Assembly: GCA_949289045.1 (NCBI GenBank)
Contig: CASEMN010000003.1
Coordinates: 1 to 64,000 of the forward strand
From: an uncultured Oscillospiraceae bacterium
GTDB taxonomy: Bacteria > Bacillota > Clostridia > Oscillospirales > Acutalibacteraceae
DNA: 64,000 nucleotides
Direction: 5' to 3'
Shown: one piece after another, positions 1 through 7,337 of the stretch
Position numbering within the stretch: the stretch's first letter is position 1
How the letters are laid out: every line of letters begins with the position of its first letter
Translations under genes and position numbers: made by a program
Notes under the pieces: generated by a model
What the model was told of the DNA's origin: nothing
Databases searched by the model: none
What the model saw: the letters and a program-made list of their open reading frames with translations, nothing else

Positions 1-174
1 GATTTTAAGCATAAATTCGATTTTTGCCCGCTTTTAGGGGGCTTGGGTTTGTGCGCCCTTTTTGGGAATGGTACTCAAATTACAATGTTTCAACCTTTAC
101 ATCTTTAACCTATATCATACAACACCGCAAATAGGATATTTTGCCTTTTAAGGGTAAATTTTATTTGCTGCACT
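1..174. other. Intergenic stretch at the window edge, no feature recognised
   Basis: The first 174 bases contain no convincing reading frame. A G/C-rich patch at about 27-70 could form weak hairpins and might be the end of a transcript that starts outside the window, but no RNA family could be recognised. Confidence 0.4.
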
Positions 175-199
175 AAAAAAGGGGGAACAGAGTTCCCCC
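175..199 (-). terminator. Rho-independent terminator of the yqfC-dgkA run
   Basis: A perfect 8-bp stem (GGGGGAAC, 3-nt loop, GTTCCCCC at 181-199) is followed on the minus strand by six T residues (A run at 175-180). It lies just downstream of the dgkA stop. Confidence 0.9.
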
Positions 200-210
200 G
201 AAAATCGGAT

Positions 211-687
211 TTACTTTTCAGTCTGCATTTTTCTTCCCGGAAGAAAGATGAAACATCCCGCCGGAATAAGACTCAGAAGCAGCACAAGAAGCATAAGGGG
301 ATTATTTATATAATAATTTAAAAGTTCCCGCATATACTCTGGCTTTCCTAAAACGGCAATACCCACTAAAACAGCGAATATGGCACACAGAAGCACAGCA
401 CCTGCTGCCGCATCCTTAGCACGCTTTGCAAGAGGACGGTATTCCTTTGTCACAAGGTCAACACATCTTTCCAAAGCCGTATTAAAACACTCGGCAGAAA
501 GCACCATTGCGCTTGCAAGGAGAGTTATCGCTATTTCAGCCCTTGAAAGGGAGAAAAAGTCGTATATCCCTATGTAGCAATACATATAGATAAGAACAGT
601 TATATGGATACGCATATTTCGGCCCGTTTTAACGGCATGCCAAATACCTTTAAAGGCGTACCAGAAGCTTTTTACAAGACCTTTCAT
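211..687 (-). CDS. dgkA: Diacylglycerol/undecaprenol kinase family membrane protein
   Basis: Small integral-membrane lipid kinase, 158 aa. In Gram-positives this family phosphorylates undecaprenol to support the peptidoglycan lipid carrier. The family signature is visible: AECFNTALERCVD around residues 64-76, followed by AKRAKDAAAGAV near 87-98, which form the nucleotide and Mg2+ site. There are three core membrane segments. The protein is longer than the usual 120-130 aa because of a fourth hydrophobic segment near residues 130-150 and a short basic tail. Its start overlaps the ybeY stop by one base, so the two are probably translationally coupled. The gene order phoH-ybeY-dgkA matches Bacillus. 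Lipid specificity (undecaprenol rather than diacylglycerol) is inferred from the phylum. Confidence 0.9.
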   Translation of the reverse strand: MKGLVKSFWYAFKGIWHAVKTGRNMRIHITVLIYMYCYIGIYDFFSLSRAEIAITLLASAMVLSAECFNTALERCVDLVTKEYRPLAKRAKDAAAGAVLLCAIFAVLVGIAVLGKPEYMRELLNYYINNPLMLLVLLLSLIPAGCFIFLPGRKMQTEK

Positions 688-1196
688 TATTCTTCATCCA
701 TATAATAGCTGCTGTTTCTTTTAAGTCCCAGCTGTGTGAGAACTGTCTCTTCTTTTTCTCTCATTCTTACAGACTCAATTCCGCCGCCCTCATGGTCATA
801 GCCTAAAAGGTGAAGCATTGAATGAACAGTAAGGAAACCTATCTCTCTCTGAAGTGAATGGCCGTAGCGATCTGCCTGCTCAACAGCGTGTTCCATTGAA
901 ATTACGATATCGCCAAGCATTTTGGCTCCCGTTGCAGGGTTAACATCATAAACTCCGTTTTCACCCAAGGGGAAAGAAAGAACGTCTGTACTGCGGTCGA
1001 TATTTCTGAAAGTTTTGTTAAGATTCTGGATTTCCTCATCATTGACAAATTTTACGCTTATCTCTGCAGGACCCTGGAACTGCTCATAAGTTAAAACAGC
1101 TGTACAGCAGCGGCGGATAAGCATACGTATTCCTGTAGGAACCTTTACATTTTTCTGTGCGTTTGTGATTATTACCTTTACCCTATTTTCTGTCAT
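687..1196 (-). CDS. ybeY: Endoribonuclease YbeY (rRNA maturation factor)
   Basis: Single-strand endoribonuclease needed for 16S rRNA 3'-end maturation and ribosome quality control. The zinc motif H-x3-H-x5-H is visible in HSMLHLLGYDH (about residues 125-135 from the chosen start), and the family motif DVLSFP lies near residue 72. The ATG at 1196 is chosen because GGAGGTC lies about 10 nt upstream; a longer reading to 1226 adds ten residues not typical of the family. From this start the gene overlaps the end of phoH by 14 nt. Length is about 169 aa, normal for the family. Confidence 0.95.
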   Translation of the reverse strand: MTENRVKVIITNAQKNVKVPTGIRMLIRRCCTAVLTYEQFQGPAEISVKFVNDEEIQNLNKTFRNIDRSTDVLSFPLGENGVYDVNPATGAKMLGDIVISMEHAVEQADRYGHSLQREIGFLTVHSMLHLLGYDHEGGGIESVRMREKEETVLTQLGLKRNSSYYMDEE

Positions 1197-2157
1197 TTCT
1201 CTTTCTGACCTCCTCATATTTTTCATAGGCTTTGATTATATCCTGAACAAGCTTATGTCTTACAACGTCACGCTCCGTAAAGCGAACGGTTTCAACGTCT
1301 TCAACGTGGCGAAGAACCTTCATGGCCTCTACAAGACCGGATCTTTTTCCGTCAGGCAGATCCATCTGGGTTATATCGCCGGTTACTACTATTTTTGAAT
1401 TAAAGCCAAGGCGGGTTAAAAACATCTTCATCTGCTCGGGAGTCGTATTCTGAGCTTCATCAAGAATTATAAAGCTATCGTCAAGGGTTCGACCTCTCAT
1501 GTAGGCAAGGGGAGCGACCTCAATGTTGCCACGCTCCTGATACTTTTGAAAGTTTTCGGCGCCGAGCATATCGAAAAGGGCATCGTAAAGGGGTCTTAAA
1601 TACGGGTCAACCTTCTGCTGTAAATCGCCGGGAAGAAAGCCGAGCTTTTCCCCTGCCTCCACCGCAGGACGGGTAAGGATAATTCTGTTTATCTCTTTGG
1701 CACGAAATGCGCTTACCGCCATTGCAACGGCAAGATAAGTTTTTCCCGTACCGGCAGGGCCTACACCCAGTACAACTGTATTGTCCTTAATAGATTCAAT
1801 ATATTTTTTCTGACCCAAAGTTTTTGCCTTAACGGGCTTTCCCTTTGCGGTTATACATATACAATCGTCAGACATACTTCTGAGCTTATTTTCGCTGCCC
1901 TCACGGACAAGGGAGATAACATAGCGGACATTCTGTTCGCTTAAAGCCTCACCTTTATTTATGAGGGTAAGCAAACCGTTTACAGCTCTTGCGGCAGCGG
2001 AAACATTCTCCGGTTCGCCCGTAATTTTAAGGTCTGAACCTCTGCTTACAACTGAAACAGAGAACTCCTTTTCGATAAGCTTCACATTTTCATCAAAGCT
2101 TCCGAAAAGGCTAACCGCCTGCTCCATTCTGTCTATATTGATTATTTGCTCGAACAT
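1183..2157 (-). CDS. phoH: PhoH-like ATPase
   Basis: Cytosolic P-loop ATPase of the PhoH/YqfE family, linked to RNA metabolism and nearly always next to ybeY. An N-terminal KH-like segment covers roughly residues 1-110. The Walker A motif is GPAGTGKT near residue 137, and Walker B is FIILDEAQN near residue 230. A helicase-like motif, VVTGDITQMDLP, follows near residue 258. The start is a GTG-ATG doublet; the ATG at 2157 is preferred. The gene for the HD-domain membrane protein (yqfF/pgpH) that separates phoH from ybeY in Bacillus is absent here, so phoH and ybeY overlap directly. The exact substrate is unknown even in model organisms. Confidence 0.93.
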   Translation of the reverse strand: MFEQIINIDRMEQAVSLFGSFDENVKLIEKEFSVSVVSRGSDLKITGEPENVSAAARAVNGLLTLINKGEALSEQNVRYVISLVREGSENKLRSMSDDCICITAKGKPVKAKTLGQKKYIESIKDNTVVLGVGPAGTGKTYLAVAMAVSAFRAKEINRIILTRPAVEAGEKLGFLPGDLQQKVDPYLRPLYDALFDMLGAENFQKYQERGNIEVAPLAYMRGRTLDDSFIILDEAQNTTPEQMKMFLTRLGFNSKIVVTGDITQMDLPDGKRSGLVEAMKVLRHVEDVETVRFTERDVVRHKLVQDIIKAYEKYEEVRKRNDRK

Positions 2158-2283
2158 CACATCGCCTAGCCTTTAAATCTTCTTTTATTTTGTTAGATTA
2201 TAACATAATTTATTTTAAAAGTCATTAATATTGAATAAAAATCAAGAAAAATTTACAATATTTTCATAGTCTCAAGTTGTGCA

Positions 2284-2306
2284 AAACAGCAAAGCTTTTG
2301 CTGTTT
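2284..2306 (-). terminator. Possible weak terminator between yqfD and phoH
   Basis: A 10-bp perfect stem (AAACAGCAAA / TTTGCTGTTT, 3-nt loop) lies in the 170-nt gap after yqfD. The T tract on the minus strand is short (4 T), so partial read-through into phoH is likely. Confidence 0.5.
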
Positions 2307-2330
2307 ATAAACTAATTATAAAATAAAGCA

Positions 2331-3521
2331 TCACTCAGTTTCCTGAGAAATTTCTATTTTTTCTTCTAAAGCAATATTTTCTTCACAAATGAAGGTTCCC
2401 TTTATTCTCCAGCCGGAATTGTATTCGCAGCTCTGAATATCTTCAGAAAGAATTTTAACCTCACCTTTTAGCTTTTCATACTGATTTTTAAATTCCATTG
2501 CAGCAAGATTTCCCGCTTCGGCGGCGGTGATTTCTTCCTCCACCTCTTTTGTAACAGTAACCGTGTTCCTTATTATACCCAAAGGCAGCTTTGTTTTGCC
2601 TGCATAGGCGTATGTTTTTTTGATTTCCTCATCATATTCTCCCTGGGGATATTCTGCCTTTTTTACGGGTATTTCAAAGCCGAAAAATAAAACCGTATAT
2701 CCTGTGGATTTATAATCCGTATACTTTCTGCATTTTATTTTATTAGGTATTATAACTTCAATTTCCCTGACTGTTTTTGCAATTATTTCACCTTTTGCAT
2801 GGTGAAAAACAGCAGTTCCGTCTTCATTTTCCGTTATGCCGTTTATGAGCAAATCACCCTTGGCAACGGCATCGCCCTGTTTCACTTCGCCCTTGCCCTC
2901 ATAAACTTTTACGGATAATATCTGACCTCCCTGAGCTGCTTTTATGTTGCATGGTGTTGTATCGTCGGCAATCTCCGGAACAGGAACCTTTTCACGAACC
3001 TCTATTCGTGCCGTGCTTCCGTCAAGATTAACAGCAACCCATGAAAAATCGGGAAGTTCGGTATAGGCTTTAAGCTGTATTGCAGAAGTGTCAATATTCT
3101 CTTTGCGTTTGCCAATTGAAACTCCCATTGAGTCAAAAACCTCTATTATCGAATCGGAAGAAAAACGCTCGTTTCCGCTCACCTCAACATACCATATCCT
3201 CGTTGATAGAAAAGAGAGCATCATTACGAAAAACACAGCACCTACTGCCATTCCCCAGCGATATTTGTACCGGTCTATAAAAAAAGGCATACCATTTCTC
3301 TTTCTGATTTTAAGCCGCACTCCGGAACGCCTTGCCGCACTTCTTATGTTTTTATAGCCTTTAATTGTAGTGCAGGCGCAAAATTCCCCTGAATCACTTT
3401 TTAGGTTCCAAAGAGGTATTCCGTCCCGTGAACACAGGTTTATAAATCTTTCGGTAAATCCCTCTCTGCCATAAAAAGTTACATATCCGGTCAAAAATCG
3501 TATTAAAACTACAAAAAACAT
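2331..3521 (-). CDS. yqfD: Sporulation protein YqfD
   Basis: Membrane protein of the YqfD family, 396 aa, sigma-E controlled in Bacillus and needed for sporulation; its biochemical role is unknown. The N-terminal cytosolic part (about 1-90) is followed by one transmembrane segment near residues 90-108 (WGMAVGAVFFVMMLSFLS). A POTRA/FtsQ-like domain follows (WYVEVSGNERFSSDSI), and then a long extracytoplasmic region. The start has GAGGAGCGG immediately upstream. It follows yqfC by 29 nt, the conserved yqfC-yqfD pair. Confidence 0.9.
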   Translation of the reverse strand: MFFVVLIRFLTGYVTFYGREGFTERFINLCSRDGIPLWNLKSDSGEFCACTTIKGYKNIRSAARRSGVRLKIRKRNGMPFFIDRYKYRWGMAVGAVFFVMMLSFLSTRIWYVEVSGNERFSSDSIIEVFDSMGVSIGKRKENIDTSAIQLKAYTELPDFSWVAVNLDGSTARIEVREKVPVPEIADDTTPCNIKAAQGGQILSVKVYEGKGEVKQGDAVAKGDLLINGITENEDGTAVFHHAKGEIIAKTVREIEVIIPNKIKCRKYTDYKSTGYTVLFFGFEIPVKKAEYPQGEYDEEIKKTYAYAGKTKLPLGIIRNTVTVTKEVEEEITAAEAGNLAAMEFKNQYEKLKGEVKILSEDIQSCEYNSGWRIKGTFICEENIALEEKIEISQETE

Positions 3522-3550
3522 TTTCTCCGCTCCTCTTCTTTAAAATAAAT

Positions 3551-3853
3551 TTATGAGGAAAACTCAACACAGGCTATACTGCCCGTCACCGTTGTCTGCT
3601 CCGCCGCCATAGACGGAATAGTTAGCCCCGCTCCTGTAATTTTTATAATCATATTGCCGAGATTTAAACGCACTACACTTTCATCGTATTCCAAAATTCC
3701 TCGGCAGCCGTCTATTGAAATCTCACGGTTACCGGTAAGCTCTATTTTCGCTAGCCCCGCTCCTACAATTGCCGAAAGCTCGCCTGTATCCTCAGGTGAG
3801 GTTTTTAAAAATCTTTCCGCTATGGTCTTTGTCCCTTTTCTGCCTTTTGACAT
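3551..3853 (-). CDS. yqfC: Sporulation protein YqfC (YabP/YqfC family)
   Basis: Protein of 100 aa in the YabP/YqfC sporulation family. It is beta-rich, with the family pattern ELTGNREISIDGCRGILEYDESVVRLNLG around residues 34-61 followed by a KITGAGL segment. It is the first gene of the yqfC-yqfD-phoH-ybeY-dgkA run. Its promoter should lie in the 110-bp space shared with divergent ylbJ. In Bacillus it is expressed in the mother cell and loss blocks sporulation at an intermediate stage. The molecular function is unknown. Confidence 0.88.
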   Translation of the reverse strand: MSKGRKGTKTIAERFLKTSPEDTGELSAIVGAGLAKIELTGNREISIDGCRGILEYDESVVRLNLGNMIIKITGAGLTIPSMAAEQTTVTGSIACVEFSS

Positions 3854-3962
3854 AACCCATCATCCTTTCAAAAAAGAATATGCCGTTTTTGATTTAAAAA
3901 TTACATTGCCGCATATACATTAAAGGCGGCGTGAAAATTTACAGAAAACGGGGTGTGTTCCT

Positions 3963-5039
3963 TTGAAGATAATAAAATCAAAAACCGTACATTTTTTAAA
4001 ATATATCCCTGCCGCCACAGGAAGCTGTCTTATGGCCGCTCTGCTGCTTCTTATGCCGGAAAAAGCCGCCGAAGGGGTACGCAAAGGCCTTGATATATGT
4101 GCCTCTTCGGTAATTCCCTCACTGTTCCCATTTATGGCTCTTTCATCATTTTTAATTAATTCTCGGATTTGCCTTTGGCGGGGCAAATTTGCCGATACTG
4201 TTGGAAAAAAGCTTCTTTCCATTCCCGGAAGCGCTCTTTCGGCAGTTTTCATGAGCCTCATAGGTGGATTCCCCGTAGGCGCTACTATGACGGCAAAGCT
4301 TCTCGAAAAAGGAGAAATTACAAAAAATCAGGCTCAGAGAATGATGATGTTCTGCGTTAACGCAGGACCTGCTTTTGTAATAGGCACCGTCGGCGTTTCA
4401 ATGCTTTCGAGTGTTACTGCCGGAGCGGTGATTTTGGCCTCACTGATGGTCTCTTCATTATCCATGGGATTTTTTTCAAACCTTATTTCCGACGGAGAGT
4501 TTGCCATACCTAAGGAATATAAAAACGAAGCCGCTCCTGAGTTTTCACAAGCTTTTACCCGCAGCGTTGCCGACGCTGCCGCAGCAATGTTTTCAATTTG
4601 TGCCTGGGTTATACTTTTTTCCTGCATAAACGGCTTTACCGACCTTTTATCGGTAAGCGAAAACGGAAAGATATTCATAAAATCAATTTTGGAAGTTACA
4701 ACCGGTTCTTTTGCCGCCGCAGGTAAAGTACCGCTTCCCATAATGTGCCTGATTATAGGCTTCGGCGGTATCTGTGTTCACTGTCAGGTAATGGGATATG
4801 CTATTCAAACAGGAATAAAGCCATCCCTTTTCGTTGCGGCAAGAATTATAAACGGAGCCATTGCCGCAATGGTGTGCGCTGTTATACTTGAATTTTTCCC
4901 TATTTCCACTGCTGTTATGTCAAACACGGTACAAAGTGTCCCTCAGGCATACTCTGCCTCAATACCGGCAGCGGCCGGACTTCTTGTAATGGGCGGTCTG
5001 CTTATTTTGGAGCTTGATAGCAAGCGCAAAATATGCTAA
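3963..5039 (+). CDS. ylbJ: Sporulation integral membrane protein YlbJ
   Basis: Polytopic membrane protein of 358 aa with about eight hydrophobic segments and nucleoside-recognition (Gate)-like repeats: SVIPSLFPFMALSSFL near residue 50 and FSICAWVILFSCI near 205. In Bacillus ylbJ is sigma-E dependent and required for spore cortex/heat resistance. It starts with TTG at 3963 behind GGGGTG. It is divergent from yqfC, so two sporulation transcription units may share the 110-bp intergenic space. In Bacillus ylbJ follows coaD; here coaD is about 57 kb away. Confidence 0.87.
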   Translation: MKIIKSKTVHFLKYIPAATGSCLMAALLLLMPEKAAEGVRKGLDICASSVIPSLFPFMALSSFLINSRICLWRGKFADTVGKKLLSIPGSALSAVFMSLIGGFPVGATMTAKLLEKGEITKNQAQRMMMFCVNAGPAFVIGTVGVSMLSSVTAGAVILASLMVSSLSMGFFSNLISDGEFAIPKEYKNEAAPEFSQAFTRSVADAAAAMFSICAWVILFSCINGFTDLLSVSENGKIFIKSILEVTTGSFAAAGKVPLPIMCLIIGFGGICVHCQVMGYAIQTGIKPSLFVAARIINGAIAAMVCAVILEFFPISTAVMSNTVQSVPQAYSASIPAAAGLLVMGGLLILELDSKRKIC

Positions 5040-5064
5040 AATTCCTTTAATGGGAGGCGGCATT

Positions 5065-5274
5065 ATGAAGCTTTACGGAAAAAATATAGACAGCGCCTGT
5101 GAATACTGCCGGTACGGAAAGCGTTCTTCTGAAAAGGACGTTGTACTGTGTGTAAAAAAAGGAATAGTTTCGGTAGGATTTTCATGCAGCAAATTTAAAT
5201 ATGATCCTTTAAAAAGAATTCCTAAACGCAGACCGCCAATGCCTCAATATTCCCCCGAGGATTTTGAGCTGTAA
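5065..5274 (+). CDS. Small four-cysteine protein of unknown function
   Basis: Protein of 69 aa. Four cysteines are arranged as a CEYC pair near the N-terminus and two single Cys (VVLC, FSCS) about 20 and 33 residues later, resembling a small zinc-binding knuckle. The C-terminus is rich in Pro, Arg and Lys (KRIPKRRPPMPQYSPEDFEL). The ATG at 5065 is chosen because GGGAGGCGG is 5-6 nt upstream. It begins 25 nt after ylbJ and probably shares its transcript. No function can be assigned; metal binding is an inference from the Cys spacing. Confidence 0.7.
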   Translation: MKLYGKNIDSACEYCRYGKRSSEKDVVLCVKKGIVSVGFSCSKFKYDPLKRIPKRRPPMPQYSPEDFEL

Positions 5275-5286
5275 AAGCATAAAAAC

Positions 5287-5637
5287 ATGCCATCAAAAGA
5301 AATTGCAAAATATTTAGCTTTAGTTGACGAAAGAGCACAGATTAAAGTGCTGCCTATAATAGAATATATTGAGTACCATTACCCTAAAGCTCTTTTTGAC
5401 GATGAACATTCTGAAAAAACTAAAATTCCTACCTATCGTTTAAACGAAAATTTTGTAGGCATCGGCTGCCGAAAGCATTATATTAGTCTTTATTTCAGCG
5501 GTGAAAGACCTGTTAAAATTATAGGAAGTCTTACCGAAAGAGTAAGATGCAACAAAAATTCTGTAAACGTAAGTTACTGCGGCGAAACTGATTACGAAGC
5601 CTTATTCAGAGGTATAGACGCAGAATTTAAAGTCTGA
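5287..5637 (+). CDS. DUF1801-type (YdhG-like) protein
   Basis: Protein of 116 aa resembling the DUF1801/YdhG fold, a small alpha-beta domain: an N-terminal helix, the segment KIPTYRLNENFVGIGCRKHYISLYF in the middle, and a charged C-terminal helix. It has no signal peptide and is cytosolic. There is no clear ribosome-binding site ahead of the ATG, and it begins 12 nt after the four-Cys protein, so it may depend on coupled translation. Function unknown; the family call is moderate. Confidence 0.65.
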   Translation: MPSKEIAKYLALVDERAQIKVLPIIEYIEYHYPKALFDDEHSEKTKIPTYRLNENFVGIGCRKHYISLYFSGERPVKIIGSLTERVRCNKNSVNVSYCGETDYEALFRGIDAEFKV

Positions 5638-5670
5638 ATCAAAATAAACTTAATAGAATTAACCACATAA

Positions 5671-5700
5671 AAAAATCCGATCTCACTGATCGGATTTTTT
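5671..5700. terminator. Bidirectional terminator between DUF1801 gene and dpaB
   Basis: Perfect 12-bp stem AAAAATCCGATC / GATCGGATTTTT with a 5-nt loop. It has A on one side and T on the other, so it can end both converging transcripts. Confidence 0.92.
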
Positions 5701-5711
5701 GTTTATCTAAG

Positions 5712-6284
5712 CTATAAAAGTATAGGCTGAAGCTGCTGACCTTTTAAAGCAGCTTCAATTGCGTTTGATGTTAGTGAAAAATCCGCCACTATGGAATTGG
5801 GCTTTTTTACATAATCATCCTGCCTCATGGGTACAAAAAATACATTCTTATAGTTCATAAGCTGACCTATGTTTTTTGCCGCAGCACCTAAGGCATCGTT
5901 TGTAGAAACCGCTATGAGCAGCGGTCTGCAGTTTCTCAAATGAGCTTTGGCGGCAAGGGTTACGGTAGTATCCGTTATTCCGTTGGCGAGTTTACCGAGA
6001 GTGTTACCGGTACAAGGCTCAATAAGAAGTATATCAAGAAGCTTTTTAGGCCCTATAGGCTCCGCTTCGGTTATTCCGGTTATTATCTTTTTTCCGCATA
6101 TGGTTTCTATTCTGCCGCGAAAATCTGCCGCATCGCCAAACCTTGTATCTGTGGAATAAGCGTTTTCGCTCATTATCGGTATTACCTCAAAATTCATTTT
6201 TACAAGGTTTTCTATCTGTTCAAGTGCCTTTGCAAAAGTACAGAATGAACCGCACATTGCAAAGCCAACCTTTATTCCATCCAT
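5712..6284 (-). CDS. dpaB: Dipicolinate synthase subunit B
   Basis: Flavoprotein-type subunit of dipicolinate synthase (SpoVFB), 190 aa. With DpaA it converts the product of dihydrodipicolinate synthase to dipicolinic acid, the Ca2+-chelating spore-core solute. The family pattern GFAMCGSFCTF is at the N-terminus, and a conserved LIEPCTGNTLGKLANGITDTTVTLAAKAHLRN block follows near 90-120. GGAGG lies 7 nt before the ATG. The start overlaps the dpaA stop by one base (TGATG), indicating coupled translation. Expression is expected in the mother cell. Confidence 0.95.
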   Translation of the reverse strand: MDGIKVGFAMCGSFCTFAKALEQIENLVKMNFEVIPIMSENAYSTDTRFGDAADFRGRIETICGKKIITGITEAEPIGPKKLLDILLIEPCTGNTLGKLANGITDTTVTLAAKAHLRNCRPLLIAVSTNDALGAAAKNIGQLMNYKNVFFVPMRQDDYVKKPNSIVADFSLTSNAIEAALKGQQLQPILL

Positions 6285-7141
6285 CAGCTGTCCTCCTTTA
6301 TAGTATTTATAATGGTTTCCGCTATTATTTCTCCTGCACTTTCAGGGGCAATTTTTCCCGGAAGTCCGGAAGCTAAAACAGTATTTACTCCTGCCCCACG
6401 TGCCTTTTCAAGGTCTGTGCCGTAGGGAGCTGAAGCCGCTTCTGCATACAGACACCCTTTCAGCTGTTTAAGATGCTTTTCACTTAAAATCTGCGCCGGA
6501 ACAGTATTTACTGCCATTCTGATTTTTAAAGGAATATCAAAATCAGCCAATATGTTAAGTGTCTTAAAGCCTTCGTCTTCTGCTTTAGCTAAAACAGCAG
6601 TTTTTCTTGCCCCAATTATCACGTCCGCTCCCATAACTTTCAGAAGCTTTCCTATGGCTTTACCGGTCCTTCCAAAGCCTAAAACAAGAATTTCAGCTCC
6701 GTTTACTGTAATTGGAAGCTCTCTGAGAGCTATTTCCGCAATCCCCTCAGCGGTAGGCAGTGCATTTAAAAGCTGAAAATCTTCACGGGAGTAGCAGTCA
6801 CAAATTTTATTTCCGTAAAAGAGCTTTGCAATATCACCGGACATTTTGCCGCCGAAAACACTTTTCCCTTTACCTAAAAACTCAGAAAGGGACTTAATGC
6901 TGATTTTACTTTCCGAAAAAGGAGCGTTTATATTTTCTCCGTCCCTTGTAAGGGGAAGAGGAAGTACGACAGCATCGTAAAGATAAGCTTTTTCCACACT
7001 TTCAACTTTATACGCAACGGCTCCGTCATATTTTTCAAAGCCTGACGCCGCTGTTTCATACCCCATTTTTTTCAGCTTGTCTGCCGCATACAGCTGTCTT
7101 ACATCTCCCCCTGCAAAAAGAAAACTTCTGATTTTCTGCAT
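6284..7141 (-). CDS. dpaA: Dipicolinate synthase subunit A
   Basis: Catalytic NAD(P)-binding subunit of dipicolinate synthase (SpoVFA), 285 aa from the chosen start. An N-terminal Rossmann-like segment opens with RSFLFAGGDVRQ. The main dinucleotide-binding motif is VLGFGRTGKAIG near residue 160, and the C-terminal KARGAGVNTVLASGLPGKIAPESAG is typical. The reading frame is open to 7261, but the ATG at 7141 has GGAGG 9 nt upstream and matches the family's N-terminus, so the extra 40 residues are rejected. The gene is divergent from murC across 196 bp. Its presence implies DPA made by the SpoVF route rather than the Etf route of some clostridia. Confidence 0.95.
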   Translation of the reverse strand: MQKIRSFLFAGGDVRQLYAADKLKKMGYETAASGFEKYDGAVAYKVESVEKAYLYDAVVLPLPLTRDGENINAPFSESKISIKSLSEFLGKGKSVFGGKMSGDIAKLFYGNKICDCYSREDFQLLNALPTAEGIAEIALRELPITVNGAEILVLGFGRTGKAIGKLLKVMGADVIIGARKTAVLAKAEDEGFKTLNILADFDIPLKIRMAVNTVPAQILSEKHLKQLKGCLYAEAASAPYGTDLEKARGAGVNTVLASGLPGKIAPESAGEIIAETIINTIKEDS

Positions 7142-7302
7142 AAACCTATTCCTCCAAACCGTATACCCCAATACCTTTAATAAAAACAGCTCCACCTTAA
7201 ACAGGTCATTATCATAATATGGAAATCTCTGCTCAAAGTGCATGATTTTAATTTTATTCATTCAATTCTCAAAAAGCTGTTTATTTATTCCAGGTTTTGC
7301 AA

Positions 7303-7308
7303 TATAAT
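7303..7308 (+). promoter_or_regulatory. Candidate -10 element of murC
   Basis: A perfect TATAAT lies 30 nt before the murC start. A weak -35-like TTTATT is at 7280-7285 with 17-nt spacing. Confidence 0.5.
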
Positions 7309-7337
7309 GTATATATTAAGAAGAAGAGGTGACAGCT

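Noticed and set aside
1..120. Possible structured RNA (tmRNA, 6S or tRNA end) at the left edge
   Set aside because: The G/C-rich patch gives only weak pairing, with no CCA end or recognisable family motif.
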